From Streptomyces roseicoloratus (lineage in GTDB: Bacteria; Actinomycetota; Actinomycetes; Streptomycetales; Streptomycetaceae): DNA of 64,000 bases. The notes beneath the pieces were generated by a model. The model ran no database searches. It saw only the letters and a program-made list of their open reading frames with translations, and was not told where the DNA came from. Below are positions 16,560 to 24,678 of the stretch, in pieces; position 1 is the stretch's first letter; every line of letters starts with the position of its first letter. The position numbers and the translations under genes are program-made. Where the stretch lies: NCBI RefSeq assembly GCF_004117935.1, contig NZ_SDOY01000144.1, forward strand, positions 62,001 through 126,000. Reading direction: 5' to 3'.

Positions 16560-16684
16560 GGAGCTCGCCGCGGGGCGCCTGGGAGGGGCGGAGGGGCGGT
16601 CGATGTCCTCACCGTCTCGAAGGCGGTACCGGGACAGAGGGGTCTGGTGCGTGCCCCTACCGTCCGCAACCGGCTCACGACGCC

Positions 16685-17206
16685 CTATGGCGCCACGAGA
16701 CTCCTCTGCTGCCGGCGCTGTCCATAGCGGGTCCGTCCCTGCGGCTTGTACATCGACAGGGCGGTCGCCAGCAGGAGCACGACCAGGGCCGCGGCGGACT
16801 GGACGACGAGCTGTGTCCGCAGACCGGTCAGGGCGTCGCCGGACCAGTCGGGCGCTGCCGCCGCGCTCGCGATGTGGCTGATGGGTGGCATATGCAGGAG
16901 CAGGGCGCCGGTCGCGAGGACCGTGATCGCGAGCTTCACCGTCACCCAGTAGTAGCGCAGGAGGCCCCACGTCGTCCCGAGTGAGGACACGACTCCGGTC
17001 GCCAGCGAGGCGAAGCAGAGAGGGACGATCACGTACCAGCCGGTCACGCCCATCGTGACGTACACCGATCGCACCGTCAGCGCGTCCTTCGCGGTCAGTC
17101 CGGTCACGGCGAGGGCGAGGAAGACGGCGACCGCGCCGAACCAGCCGACGGAGGCGGTCACATGGGCGGTGAGGGCGAGCTTGCGCACGCGCGGCGACAT
17201 CGCCAT
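16685..17206 (-). CDS. Four-helix membrane protein (DUF2269-like)
   Basis: A 173-aa protein with four strongly hydrophobic segments. It contains HVTASVGWFGAVAVFLAL, GWYVIVPLCFASLATGV, YYWVTVKLAITVLATGALL and a last helix VVLLLATALSMYKP. The arrangement recalls DUF2269 and CopD-like small membrane proteins, but no clear metal ligands are seen. It is the second gene of an operon with a 44-aa membrane peptide (TGATG overlap), facing a divergent TetR. Confidence 0.75.
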   Translation of the reverse strand: MAMSPRVRKLALTAHVTASVGWFGAVAVFLALAVTGLTAKDALTVRSVYVTMGVTGWYVIVPLCFASLATGVVSSLGTTWGLLRYYWVTVKLAITVLATGALLLHMPPISHIASAAAAPDWSGDALTGLRTQLVVQSAAALVVLLLATALSMYKPQGRTRYGQRRQQRSLVAP

Positions 17207-17340
17207 CAGCCGTGGCCTCGCATGCCGCCGCCCGCGAGGTGCAAAGCGAGGAAGGCCACGACGAGGATCGCCGCGCCGATCAGGAGCGCGGTCACCCAGC
17301 GGGGGCGGGGAGCGTGCGGGGTGGGGGTCTGGTCGGACAT
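17206..17340 (-). CDS. Small single-span membrane protein (44 aa)
   Basis: MSDQTPTPHAPRPRWVTALL leads into one transmembrane helix and ends HLAGGGMRGHG. The downstream gene starts within its stop codon (TGATG), and AGGAG lies upstream of the start, so it is probably real. It ends with Gly/His/Met residues often seen in metal-exposed proteins. Function unknown. Confidence 0.6.
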   Translation of the reverse strand: MSDQTPTPHAPRPRWVTALLIGAAILVVAFLALHLAGGGMRGHG

Positions 17341-17410
17341 GAGGAGACTCCGATGCGTGCGGGAAGGTGACAGCCGGGTGGTGCCGGTCGCCGGCCGTCC
17401 ACTTTTTCGA

Positions 17411-17427
17411 GACAGAGTGTCTCTGTC
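17411..17427. promoter_or_regulatory. Perfect dyad, probable TetR operator
   Basis: GACAGAG-TGT-CTCTGTC is a perfect inverted repeat midway between the divergent small-membrane operon (start 17340) and the TetR gene (start 17470). Confidence 0.7.
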
Positions 17428-17469
17428 AAGGCATGGTGTCACGCCATCGTCATCCCGTACATTGTGGGA

Positions 17470-18141
17470 ATGCCGAAGCTGTGGAACGAGACGATCGAGG
17501 CGCACCGCAACACCGTGCGGGACGCGACGCTCGACGCGACCGCCGCGCTCGTCGCCGAGCACGGCCTGATGTCGGTGACCATGTCGCGGATCGCCCAGGA
17601 GACCGGCATCGGACGGGCGACGCTCTATAAGTACTTCCCGGACGTCGAGTCGATCCTCGTCGCCTGGCACGAGCGGCAGGTCGCGCACCACCTCGAGCAG
17701 CTCGAAGCCGTGCGGGATCGCATCACGGACCCCGGCCGGCGGCTCCATGCCGTCCTGGAGACCTACGCGCTCATCTCCTACGAGCGCCACGAGCGTCATG
17801 GTCACCACGGAACCGACATGACCGCCCTGCTCCATCAAGGGCCGACCGTTACCCAGGCCCACGAGCGACTCCTGGGGCTCGTCCGGGACCTCGTCGCCGA
17901 GGGTGCCACGGGCGGCACGCTGCGCGCCGACGTCGCCACCGACGAGCTCGCCGCGTACTGCCTCCACGCGCTCGGCGCGGCTGCGGGGCTCCCGTCGAAG
18001 GCGGCGGTGCGGAGGCTCGTCGCTGTGACACTGGCTGGGCTGAGTGCTGAGGCTCATCCCGTCCCAGCGGCCCCGGCGGAGGCGGAGGACAGCCTGGGCC
18101 GTGGGCGCCACCATGGGCACCACCGCCACGGCTCCCACTGA
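17470..18141 (+). CDS. TetR-family regulator with His-rich C-terminus
   Basis: A 223-aa protein. The HTH is at about residues 15-60: VTMSRIAQETGIGRATLYKYF. The C-terminal domain ends in GRGRHHGHHRHGSH, and a HERHGHHGT stretch lies near residue 115, so metal binding is plausible. ATG 17470 is chosen because TACATT (17458-17463) lies exactly 6 nt upstream, pointing to a leaderless mRNA; an in-frame ATG at 17464 is inside the gap. The dyad at 17411-17427 is the likely operator, controlling itself and the divergent membrane operon. Confidence 0.88.
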   Translation: MPKLWNETIEAHRNTVRDATLDATAALVAEHGLMSVTMSRIAQETGIGRATLYKYFPDVESILVAWHERQVAHHLEQLEAVRDRITDPGRRLHAVLETYALISYERHERHGHHGTDMTALLHQGPTVTQAHERLLGLVRDLVAEGATGGTLRADVATDELAAYCLHALGAAAGLPSKAAVRRLVAVTLAGLSAEAHPVPAAPAEAEDSLGRGRHHGHHRHGSH

Positions 18142-18175
18142 CGCTCCGCATACCCCCTCTCCGTATGATGAGCGG

Positions 18176-18592
18176 ATGGTATCCGAGGTGAAGAGGCGCC
18201 CGAGGGCGGCGACGTGGTGGGGCCGGTTCGTGCTCGCCGCCGCGCTGCTCGTCGGCATCGTGCTCATGCATGTCCTCGGCCACCCCGGCGAGCACGCGGA
18301 CGCCACGCACGTCTCCGGCGGGCATGTGGCCGCCGCGATGGAGCACGTGGTCGCCGATGCGGGCCACGCGACGGCCCCGGCACCCGCCCACGGGGCCGGC
18401 GTCGCAGCTGTGTGTCTGGCCGTGCTCGGCGCAGGGATCGGCATCCTGCTGGCGCTCCGTGGCGCGCTCGTACACCGACGCCAGCGAGCCGCCGAGCCTT
18501 CGGCGACACGGCTCGCCTACGCCCTCTGTGCGATTCCGCCGCCCGAGTCACCCAAGTCCCTCCTGACCCGCCTCTCGTTGTTGCGCATATAG
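18176..18592 (+). CDS. Small His-rich membrane protein, LRI-tail family (DUF6153-like)
   Basis: A 138-aa protein: a short basic N-terminus, a hydrophobic helix (FVLAAALLVGIVLMHVLG), then a His-rich external stretch (HPGEHADATHVSGGHV, MEHVVADAGHAT), a second helix and a C-terminus ending LSLLRI. The same plan and ending recur in other genes of this window. TATGAT (18164-18169) lies exactly 6 nt before ATG 18176, so the mRNA is probably leaderless. It follows the His-tailed TetR and precedes the multicopper oxidase, suggesting a metal (probably copper) role. Confidence 0.75.
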   Translation: MVSEVKRRPRAATWWGRFVLAAALLVGIVLMHVLGHPGEHADATHVSGGHVAAAMEHVVADAGHATAPAPAHGAGVAAVCLAVLGAGIGILLALRGALVHRRQRAAEPSATRLAYALCAIPPPESPKSLLTRLSLLRI

Positions 18593-18668
18593 GCAGACCG
18601 GCCGCTCCACGTCGTGAGCGGAAAGCCGCCTTGTTCATGCAACGACCACGTCAAGAGGTTCCACAGTC

Positions 18669-20270
18669 ATGCCCCGAATCACCCGTCGTACCGTCCTCGG
18701 TGCCGGCCTCGCCGCCGCCGGCACCGGTCTGCTGACCGCCTGCTCCGGCTCCATGAGCGGCATGGACCACTCCTCCGGCGGGGGCGGCATGTCGCCGAGC
18801 GCCGACTACCTCACCCCGGACAGCAAGCAGGTCAGTGCGGCCGAAGCCCTCCGCAAGCCCGGCCCGGAACGGCGGTTCAAGCTCACCGCCGTCGAGACCC
18901 CGCTCGACCTCGGCGGCGGACGGACCGTCCGCTCCTGGGCGTACGGGGACGACCTCCCCGGCACGGAGATCAGGGTCACCGCCGGTGACACCATCGCCCT
19001 CACCCTTGCCAACAACCTCCCCGAGGCCACCAGCGTCCACTGGCACGGACTCGCCCTGCGCAACGACATGGACGGGGTCCCCGGCCTCACCCAGCGCGAC
19101 ATCAAGCCAGGCGGTTCCTTCGACTACCGCTTCGCCGTCTCCCACCCCGGCACGTACTGGTTCCACCCGCACTCCGGCGTCCAGCAGGACCGCGGCCTGT
19201 ACGCCCCGCTCATCGTCGAGGACCCCAAGGAGCCCCTGAAGTACGACAAGGAGTGGGTGATCGTCCTGGACGACTGGGTCGACGGCGTCGACGGTTCCAC
19301 CCCGGACGCCGTGCTCGCCGAGCTCAGCAAGGGCATGGGCGGCATGGACCACGGCGGCTCCGGTTCGGGCGGCATGGAGGGCCACGACATGTCGAACATG
19401 TCGATGACCACCGGGAAGTCCCCGTCCCCGAAGCCGTCCGGGCCCTCGCGGATGCTCATGGGCGCCACGAGCGATCTGCTGGGCGGCGATGCAGGAGACG
19501 TCGGCTATCCGCACTACCTGATCAACGGCCGTACCCCGGACAAGCCGCAGACCTTCGCCGCCAAGCCCGGCGACCGGATCAGGCTCCGGATCATCAACGC
19601 GGGCGGCGACACCGCCTTCCGGATCGCCCTGGGAGGCCACAAGCTCACCGTCACGCACACCGACGGCTTCCCCGTCGAGCATGCGCAGGCCGACGTGCTC
19701 CTCCTCGGCATGGGCGAGCGCCTCGACGCGCTCGTCACCGCCGGGAACGGAACCTTCCCGCTCACCGCGCTGGCCGAGGGCAAGAACCGCACCGCCCTCG
19801 CCGTCCTGCGCACCGGCGGCGGCGCCGCGCCCACCGCCTCCGTACGCCCGAAGGAGCTCGACGGCAAGGTCGTCCACGGCGGTCAGCTGAAGGCGGCCGA
19901 GTCCGTACGGCTCGAGTCGGGGCGTCCGGACCGGACGATCGAGTTCAAGCTCACCGGCTCGATGATGAAGTACGACTGGGCCATCAACGGCAAGAAGTAT
20001 GACCCGGCGCAGCGCTACCCGGTCCGCTCGGGCGAGCGCGTGCGGCTGTCGTTCGTGAACAGCACGACGATGTGGCACCCCATGCACCTGCACGGCCACA
20101 CCTACGCGCTCGCCGACGGTGGCGCGCGCAAGGACACCTCGATCGTGCTGCCGGGCAAACGCCTCGACGTCGACTTCGACGCCGACAACCCCGGCCTGTG
20201 GATGATCCACTGCCACAACGTGTACCACGCCGAATCCGGGATGATGACCGTCCTCGGCTACCTGAAGTAG
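18669..20270 (+). CDS. Multicopper oxidase, exported, Met/His-rich
   Basis: A 533-aa protein. The signal is ITRRTVLGAGLAAAGTGLL with LTAC, so Tat export and a lipoprotein Cys25 are both likely. Copper motifs are HWHG (124-127), WFHPHSG (166-168), HPMHLHGH (from about 470) and HCHNVYHAESGM (514-525), the full type 1/2/3 set with Met as axial ligand. A Met-rich insert (GGMDHGG, GHDMSNMSM) near 225-255 resembles CueO/CopA copper-sensing inserts. It should oxidise Cu(I) or organic substrates outside the membrane. A GAGG ribosome site precedes the start. A strong terminator follows. Confidence 0.95.
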   Translation: MPRITRRTVLGAGLAAAGTGLLTACSGSMSGMDHSSGGGGMSPSADYLTPDSKQVSAAEALRKPGPERRFKLTAVETPLDLGGGRTVRSWAYGDDLPGTEIRVTAGDTIALTLANNLPEATSVHWHGLALRNDMDGVPGLTQRDIKPGGSFDYRFAVSHPGTYWFHPHSGVQQDRGLYAPLIVEDPKEPLKYDKEWVIVLDDWVDGVDGSTPDAVLAELSKGMGGMDHGGSGSGGMEGHDMSNMSMTTGKSPSPKPSGPSRMLMGATSDLLGGDAGDVGYPHYLINGRTPDKPQTFAAKPGDRIRLRIINAGGDTAFRIALGGHKLTVTHTDGFPVEHAQADVLLLGMGERLDALVTAGNGTFPLTALAEGKNRTALAVLRTGGGAAPTASVRPKELDGKVVHGGQLKAAESVRLESGRPDRTIEFKLTGSMMKYDWAINGKKYDPAQRYPVRSGERVRLSFVNSTTMWHPMHLHGHTYALADGGARKDTSIVLPGKRLDVDFDADNPGLWMIHCHNVYHAESGMMTVLGYLK

Positions 20271-20275
20271 GACGA

Positions 20276-20306
20276 CGGCCCGGCCCGGGAATCCCGGGCC
20301 GGGCCG
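20276..20306. terminator. Bidirectional terminator between multicopper oxidase and copper chaperone
   Basis: A perfect 14-bp stem CGGCCCGGCCCGGG with loop AAT and its complement, lying between two convergent genes. Confidence 0.85.
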
Positions 20307-20320
20307 CCTCTTGCTCAGTC

Positions 20321-20593
20321 TCAGCGGACTGGCCGGGCCTCGTACTCGCCTGCCTGGCGCACCGCGGCCACCAGCGCGTCCGTGTCCACGACCGCGCCCT
20401 CCTCGAACCGGACCGTGCTGCGCCCGCTCCGTACGTCGGTCCGCGCCGAGCGCACGCCGGGAACCTCCTCCAGCTCGTCGTCGATGAGCAGCCCGCAGCT
20501 CGTGCAGTGCATCCCCTCGACTTCGAGGACCACCTCGGGCCCCACGGACTCAGGCTCCTGCTTCTTCCTGCCGCCGAACAGTCGCATGGTCAC
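20321..20593 (-). CDS. Heavy-metal-associated (HMA) copper chaperone-like protein
   Basis: A 90-aa protein with one HMA domain: EVVLEVEGMHCTSCGLLIDD carries the Cu-binding MHCTSC motif, followed by a betaalphabeta pattern (VPGVRSARTDVRSGRSTVRF). The N-terminus MTMRLFGGRKKQEPES is an added basic patch. GTG 20593 overlaps the stop of the upstream SafE-cupredoxin gene as GTGA, so they are coupled. It probably passes Cu(I) to or from its membrane partner. Confidence 0.88.
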   Translation of the reverse strand: MTMRLFGGRKKQEPESVGPEVVLEVEGMHCTSCGLLIDDELEEVPGVRSARTDVRSGRSTVRFEEGAVVDTDALVAAVRQAGEYEARPVR

Positions 20594-21762
20594 GCCTTCT
20601 CGAAGTCGATGGAACCGGTCTGCATGCCCATGGCGCAGGAGAACCGGAGCTCCCCGGCGTCACGCGTGCCGAGGTCGATCTCGGTGTCGCCGTTCTCCTT
20701 GACGATCTCCTGGACGCCGAGCTCGGGGATGGTGAACGCCCGCGCGCAGCCGCCCGAGTCCTTGCCGCGCAGGACGAGTGTGGTGGGCAGTCCTGCCTTC
20801 GCCGTGAACCGGGTGGGTGTGTAGAAATCCGTCACGGTCAGGGTGATCACCTGCCGGCCGGAGGCGTCGACCCGGACGGGAGGGTCGTTGGGGATGGGCT
20901 GCTGTGCGCCCTCCTCGCCCGCCGGGCTGTCCGACGGACCGGGCTCGATGACGAAGGCGGGAGCAGTCGCCGACGAGCTCGCACCGCCCTGGTTCAGGCT
21001 GACCCAGCCGCCCGCCTGGAGTCCGGACGCGACCGTCCAGATGGCAACCATCAGGACGACGATGCCGGTGAGCGAAGCCAGCTGGCCCGAGAGCGCCCGG
21101 CTGGTGCGGCGGAACAAGTAGCCGAGCACGGCGAACAGCGGAGCCGTACCGAGGACGAACCCCGCCATGACGGCGGCGCCGGCCACCGGGGACCCCGACG
21201 TCACGGCGATCAGCTCCACCGACAGCGTGACCCCGCACGGGACGAGGACGGTCGCCAGACCGATGAGGGCGGGCGTGGCCAGGGACTCGGTCTTGGCGCT
21301 GCGCCGGAACAGCCGGCCGAAGGAGGCAGGTGCCCGGGGCACGAAGCGGGCCACGGCCTTGACCCCGAACAGGTCGAGCGCGAACAGCACCATCAGCAGG
21401 CCGGACGCGATGACCATCACGGCCCGGGCGCGGGGGCTGGGCTGCAGGGCGTCACCGAAGACGCCGAGCAGCGCCCCGAGGAGGGTGTGGGAGACGAGTT
21501 TGCCCGCGAGGAAGGCGCCGACGGGCGCGAGCGCCTTGGGCGCGGTCGCCTTGGGCTCGGTCGCGGGAGCGGCCGGTGCGGGCTTCCCGGCCGGGCGGCG
21601 CGCCCCGGCCATGGCGGGTACGCGGGCGGGGGCTGTGGAGGCGGAGGCGCGGCGGGTCACCGCACCCGCGAGCAGACCTCCCTGGACGGCGGCACACGAG
21701 GCACCACCGGCGAGCAGACCGGTCGTGAGACCGGTGACGAGCAGGGTGATGGACGACGGCAT
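20590..21762 (-). CDS. SafE/DsbD-like six-helix membrane protein fused to a C-terminal cupredoxin domain
   Basis: A 390-aa protein. Residues 1-260 form the sulfite-exporter/DsbD_2-like membrane domain: GLLAGGASCAAVQGGLLAG near the start and ATVLVPCGVTLSVELIA in the fourth helix, each with the conserved Cys. A Pro/Ala linker of about 45 residues interrupts the first half. Residues about 300-390 are a cupredoxin-like domain ending RFSCAMGMQTGSIDFEKA, with Cys and Met ligands. Such fusions with HMA proteins are associated with copper or electron transfer across the membrane. It is followed by the HMA gene with a GTGA overlap. Confidence 0.85.
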   Translation of the reverse strand: MPSSITLLVTGLTTGLLAGGASCAAVQGGLLAGAVTRRASASTAPARVPAMAGARRPAGKPAPAAPATEPKATAPKALAPVGAFLAGKLVSHTLLGALLGVFGDALQPSPRARAVMVIASGLLMVLFALDLFGVKAVARFVPRAPASFGRLFRRSAKTESLATPALIGLATVLVPCGVTLSVELIAVTSGSPVAGAAVMAGFVLGTAPLFAVLGYLFRRTSRALSGQLASLTGIVVLMVAIWTVASGLQAGGWVSLNQGGASSSATAPAFVIEPGPSDSPAGEEGAQQPIPNDPPVRVDASGRQVITLTVTDFYTPTRFTAKAGLPTTLVLRGKDSGGCARAFTIPELGVQEIVKENGDTEIDLGTRDAGELRFSCAMGMQTGSIDFEKA

Positions 21763-21874
21763 GCGTCGGGACTCCTGAACAGGAAGAGCGGCACGAGCGC
21801 GCGCGTACGGACGCGTGCCGAGTGGACGTGAGGGCGGTTACGTCCGAGGAAGGGCTTCCGCGGACGGAGCGCCG

Positions 21875-22303
21875 TCACGTCCGGCTGACGCAGAGACGTG
21901 TCAGTTCAGGAGGGGAGGGCTGGGCGAGAGGGGGCGGCACACCTGAGCGCGGTGGCCCGGGCTGCATGAACGCGGGCGCCGGCCCGTCGAAGCCGTGGGC
22001 GCAGAGGGTTGGCTCGCCACCGACCGGCGAGACGGAGGGCTGCGCGCAGTCGCCCACGCTCGACATCGGGCACGGCTGCTGAAGGCTGTGGGCATCGGAC
22101 ACGGACGGAGCCGCGCCGGCCCCGGCCTCGTGCATCCCTGCCGGCATGTGCTCCATGCCCACGGACTGCATCGAACCGGCCATGCCCGACATCGCCATCG
22201 CCGGACGGGCCAGCCCGGTCAGGCACAGTGTGACGACACACGCCACCAGCAGCACAGGCAGGAGCCTGAGGCGGGAGGGCGCGGCAGTGATCACGAGCGG
22301 CAT
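21875..22303 (-). CDS. Small secreted/membrane Met-His-rich protein
   Basis: A 142-aa protein with a strong hydrophobic signal or anchor (LLPVLLVACVVTLCLTGLA) followed by a Met/His-rich stretch (MSGMAGSMQSVGMEHMPAGM). Later there are CPMSS, GDCAQ and TLCAHGF. This looks like a periplasm-facing copper binder, as in DUF2946-type proteins. A GTG at 22333 would add 10 residues. It lies between the SafE-cupredoxin and DUF3105 genes on the same strand. Confidence 0.65.
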   Translation of the reverse strand: MPLVITAAPSRLRLLPVLLVACVVTLCLTGLARPAMAMSGMAGSMQSVGMEHMPAGMHEAGAGAAPSVSDAHSLQQPCPMSSVGDCAQPSVSPVGGEPTLCAHGFDGPAPAFMQPGPPRSGVPPPLAQPSPPELTRLCVSRT

Positions 22304-22354
22304 CGTAGTCGCAACGGATATCCCTTCGGGCACCGGCGTACAGCGGACACGCGG

Positions 22355-22990
22355 TCACGAAGTGACGCCGCCGCTGCACGTGGCGCCCGGCTCCGGAGTC
22401 TGCGGCCCCTGCACATACCGGTCGAGGAAGGCGGCTACCCGCGCGTCGTCGGCGCTGCTCACCCCGACCTGGTGGCCCCAGGCCGTGAGGACGATCGGCG
22501 CGGTCTGCTCGGTGCGTGGGCTCATCAGGGTGTACGGCGTCTTGGCGACCCGCTCGCCCAGCGCCTGGACGTCGGCGGCCGTCGCCTTGTTCGTGTACGT
22601 CACCCACACGGCGCCGTGCTCCAGCGCGTGCACCGCATTCTCGTCCCGCACCGGGGCCGTGTAGACGTCGCCGTCGCAGTTCTGCCAGACAGGATCGTGG
22701 TCGCCGCCGGCGGGCGGAGCCATCGGATAGGAGACGGCTGCGGTGACGTGGTTCCTGGAGAGGTCCTGCCAGGTCCGCTCGCCCGCGATCGGCGCGGTCT
22801 TGCTCTGGCCGTCGTCACCGCTGGTCGAGACGAGGTAGCCGACACCGCCGAGGGTCGCCGCCAGAATCGCCGCAGAGACGGCGAACGTGGTGACACGCCT
22901 GCGGTGCTCCCGTACGCGCTCCGCCCGGCGCAGCTCCTCTGCCCGCGCGCGGCGGGCAGCCGACTTGTCGCCCGAACCCGGGTATCCCAT
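22355..22990 (-). CDS. DUF3105 membrane-anchored protein
   Basis: A 211-aa protein: basic N-terminus, one transmembrane helix (VTTFAVSAAILAATLGGVGY), then the DUF3105 domain with HVTAAVSYPMAPPAGGDHDP, WQNCDGDVYTAPVRDENAVH and SLEHGAVWVTY-like LEHGAVWVTYTNKA. Conserved His and Cys in this extracellular domain suggest metal binding. GGGAGG lies 10 nt upstream of ATG 22990. Such genes often neighbour copper oxidases and DUF305 proteins in actinobacteria. Confidence 0.88.
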   Translation of the reverse strand: MGYPGSGDKSAARRARAEELRRAERVREHRRRVTTFAVSAAILAATLGGVGYLVSTSGDDGQSKTAPIAGERTWQDLSRNHVTAAVSYPMAPPAGGDHDPVWQNCDGDVYTAPVRDENAVHALEHGAVWVTYTNKATAADVQALGERVAKTPYTLMSPRTEQTAPIVLTAWGHQVGVSSADDARVAAFLDRYVQGPQTPEPGATCSGGVTS

Positions 22991-23059
22991 GAGCGGCACA
23001 CCTCCCGGGGCCGCGGTCTTCCTTTTCCATCGTAGGGACGACGGAGCCGCTCACGCGAT

Positions 23060-23497
23060 TCAGGAGACGGTGAGCGTCGCCTTCATGTTCGGGTGGATCG
23101 AGCAGAAGAAGGGGTACGTGCCCGGCTTGTCGGGGGCGGTGAAGGTGGCCGAACGGCCGCCCGCGATCTCGCCCGTGTCGAACGCGTCGCTACCTGTAGC
23201 TGTCACGGTGTGGGGCGCTGAATCCTCGTTCACAACGGTGACCGTGGCACCGGGACGTACCTTCAGGTCCGTCGGCTGGAAGGCGAAGCCGCGGATGGTG
23301 ATGCGGACCTCGGCGGACGCGGTGGGGCTCGGGGGCGGGGTGGCTGGTGCACTCGGCGTACCAGGTGCGCTCGGGGCGCTTGTGGCGGGCGATGATGTGC
23401 CTCCGCCGTCGTCACCGCAGCCGGCGACGAGGAGAGCGAGACAGAGGGCGCCGGTCGTGGCAAGAGCGGCACGAGGCGTGCGGGGGAGGTACGTCAT
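23060..23497 (-). CDS. Cupredoxin-domain lipoprotein
   Basis: A 145-aa protein. Lipobox ALLVAGCGDD gives a lipid-anchored Cys after a 25-residue signal. After a Ser/Pro/Ala linker comes a plastocyanin-like domain: EVRITIRGFAFQPTDLKVRP, NEDSAPHTVTA (His ligand) and TYPFFCSIHPNMKATLTVS (Cys, His, Met ligands of a type 1 copper site). The same reading frame stays open 414 bp upstream to ATG 23911 through a hydrophobic segment and a SHOCT-like motif (LRLHDRISAGEYRSR), so either a longer fusion or a separate upstream ORF is possible. Confidence 0.88.
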   Translation of the reverse strand: MTYLPRTPRAALATTGALCLALLVAGCGDDGGGTSSPATSAPSAPGTPSAPATPPPSPTASAEVRITIRGFAFQPTDLKVRPGATVTVVNEDSAPHTVTATGSDAFDTGEIAGGRSATFTAPDKPGTYPFFCSIHPNMKATLTVS

Positions 23498-24105
23498 GGG
23501 GATCACCGGTGAGATGGGGGCTGCCGAATGGGTCATGGCCAGCCTCGCCCCGGCAACCTGGGCGAGCGCCGCCGACTCCGCCGTACGCGCTGGTTTGTCC
23601 ACCCGCAGGGGTGCTCGGCCCCGTAACCGCCTACGGCCCCGCGCGATCCCGCTCATCCGGCTTCGGTACTCGCCCGCACTGATCCGGTCGTGCAGACGGA
23701 GCCCCGTACACCAGCGCTCGGTCGCCGCCAGGGAGGCACGGCGGCCGCGCAACCGGGCCAGGGGAGGGCAGCGGCTCTCGCCCGTGCTGATCAGGCGGAC
23801 GATGTCGTACGCCAGGACGGCCACGATCAGCGCTCCCATGAGCGTCGCCAACAAAGCGACCACCACGGTCATCACCACCGCGGTAAGCGACGGACAGCTC
23901 CTACGCTCCATTGTTCCGCAATGCGGCTGCTGGTGAGCTGTGGGAATCCCGGTCCGCGGTCGCTGCACGTCGCGGCCTGATTTACATGCGCACGGCACCC
24001 TTTCGTGGCGGACTGGAGAGGGAGTTCCTCCCCGATCCGGTGAAGTCGACTTCGACCATTGCGTGTTGAACGACGACTTACCCGACGCACTCCCCCCGCG
24101 AAGGA

Positions 24106-24678
24106 GTGATCCGAGGTGACGGCAATCCGTTCGACCCGCCGCGCAGCCTCACACGAGAGGTTCGCGATGGCGCGCCTGACCTGCCCTTCGAGGACTTCGA
24201 GATCATCCGCTCGTCGAACTACCTGAGTATGCGCATCCGGCTCGAGCGCTGCCATGACCGCGCCCACGGGTACATCCGGGGCACGATCGGCAATGCCCAC
24301 ACCTCCTTCCGCGACCCGTTCGTCTTCCTGATCCACTCGAACGTGGACCGCCTCTTCGCGATGTGGCAGTACGAGGACCCGGCCTCCCGGCTCGACCCCG
24401 CCACCGTGTACGGGGACGATCCCGGCAACCCTCTGTGGTACGTGCGCAGACTCCTGCCCTGGGACGGCTCGGGGCGGACGCGGCCGTGGGTGCGGCCGGA
24501 GCTCGAGCGGCTGGTGAAGGACTACCAGCACACCAGCATCGTCAACCCGCCGCAGTACGACACGCTCCAGCCGGTGGGCGACGGTCCGCTCACCGCATAT
24601 CAGCTGAACGAACTGCGCAATGCGCTCGATGGCGCCGTCGCTCTTCACGCGGCCCTGCCCCACAGCCACGATCACTAG
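24106..24678 (+). pseudogene. Tyrosinase/polyphenol oxidase fragment (CuB half only)
   Basis: A 190-aa open frame that matches only the second half of tyrosinase. The CuB site is present: HDRAHGYIRG supplies the HxxxH pair and RDPFVFLIHSNVDRLFAMWQ the third His with the NVDR motif. The N-terminal half with the CuA histidines is absent, and the frame has only a GTG in an AT-poor context to start. It is probably a decayed copper enzyme at the edge of the copper gene block; it ends with a short HSHDH tail. Confidence 0.75.
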
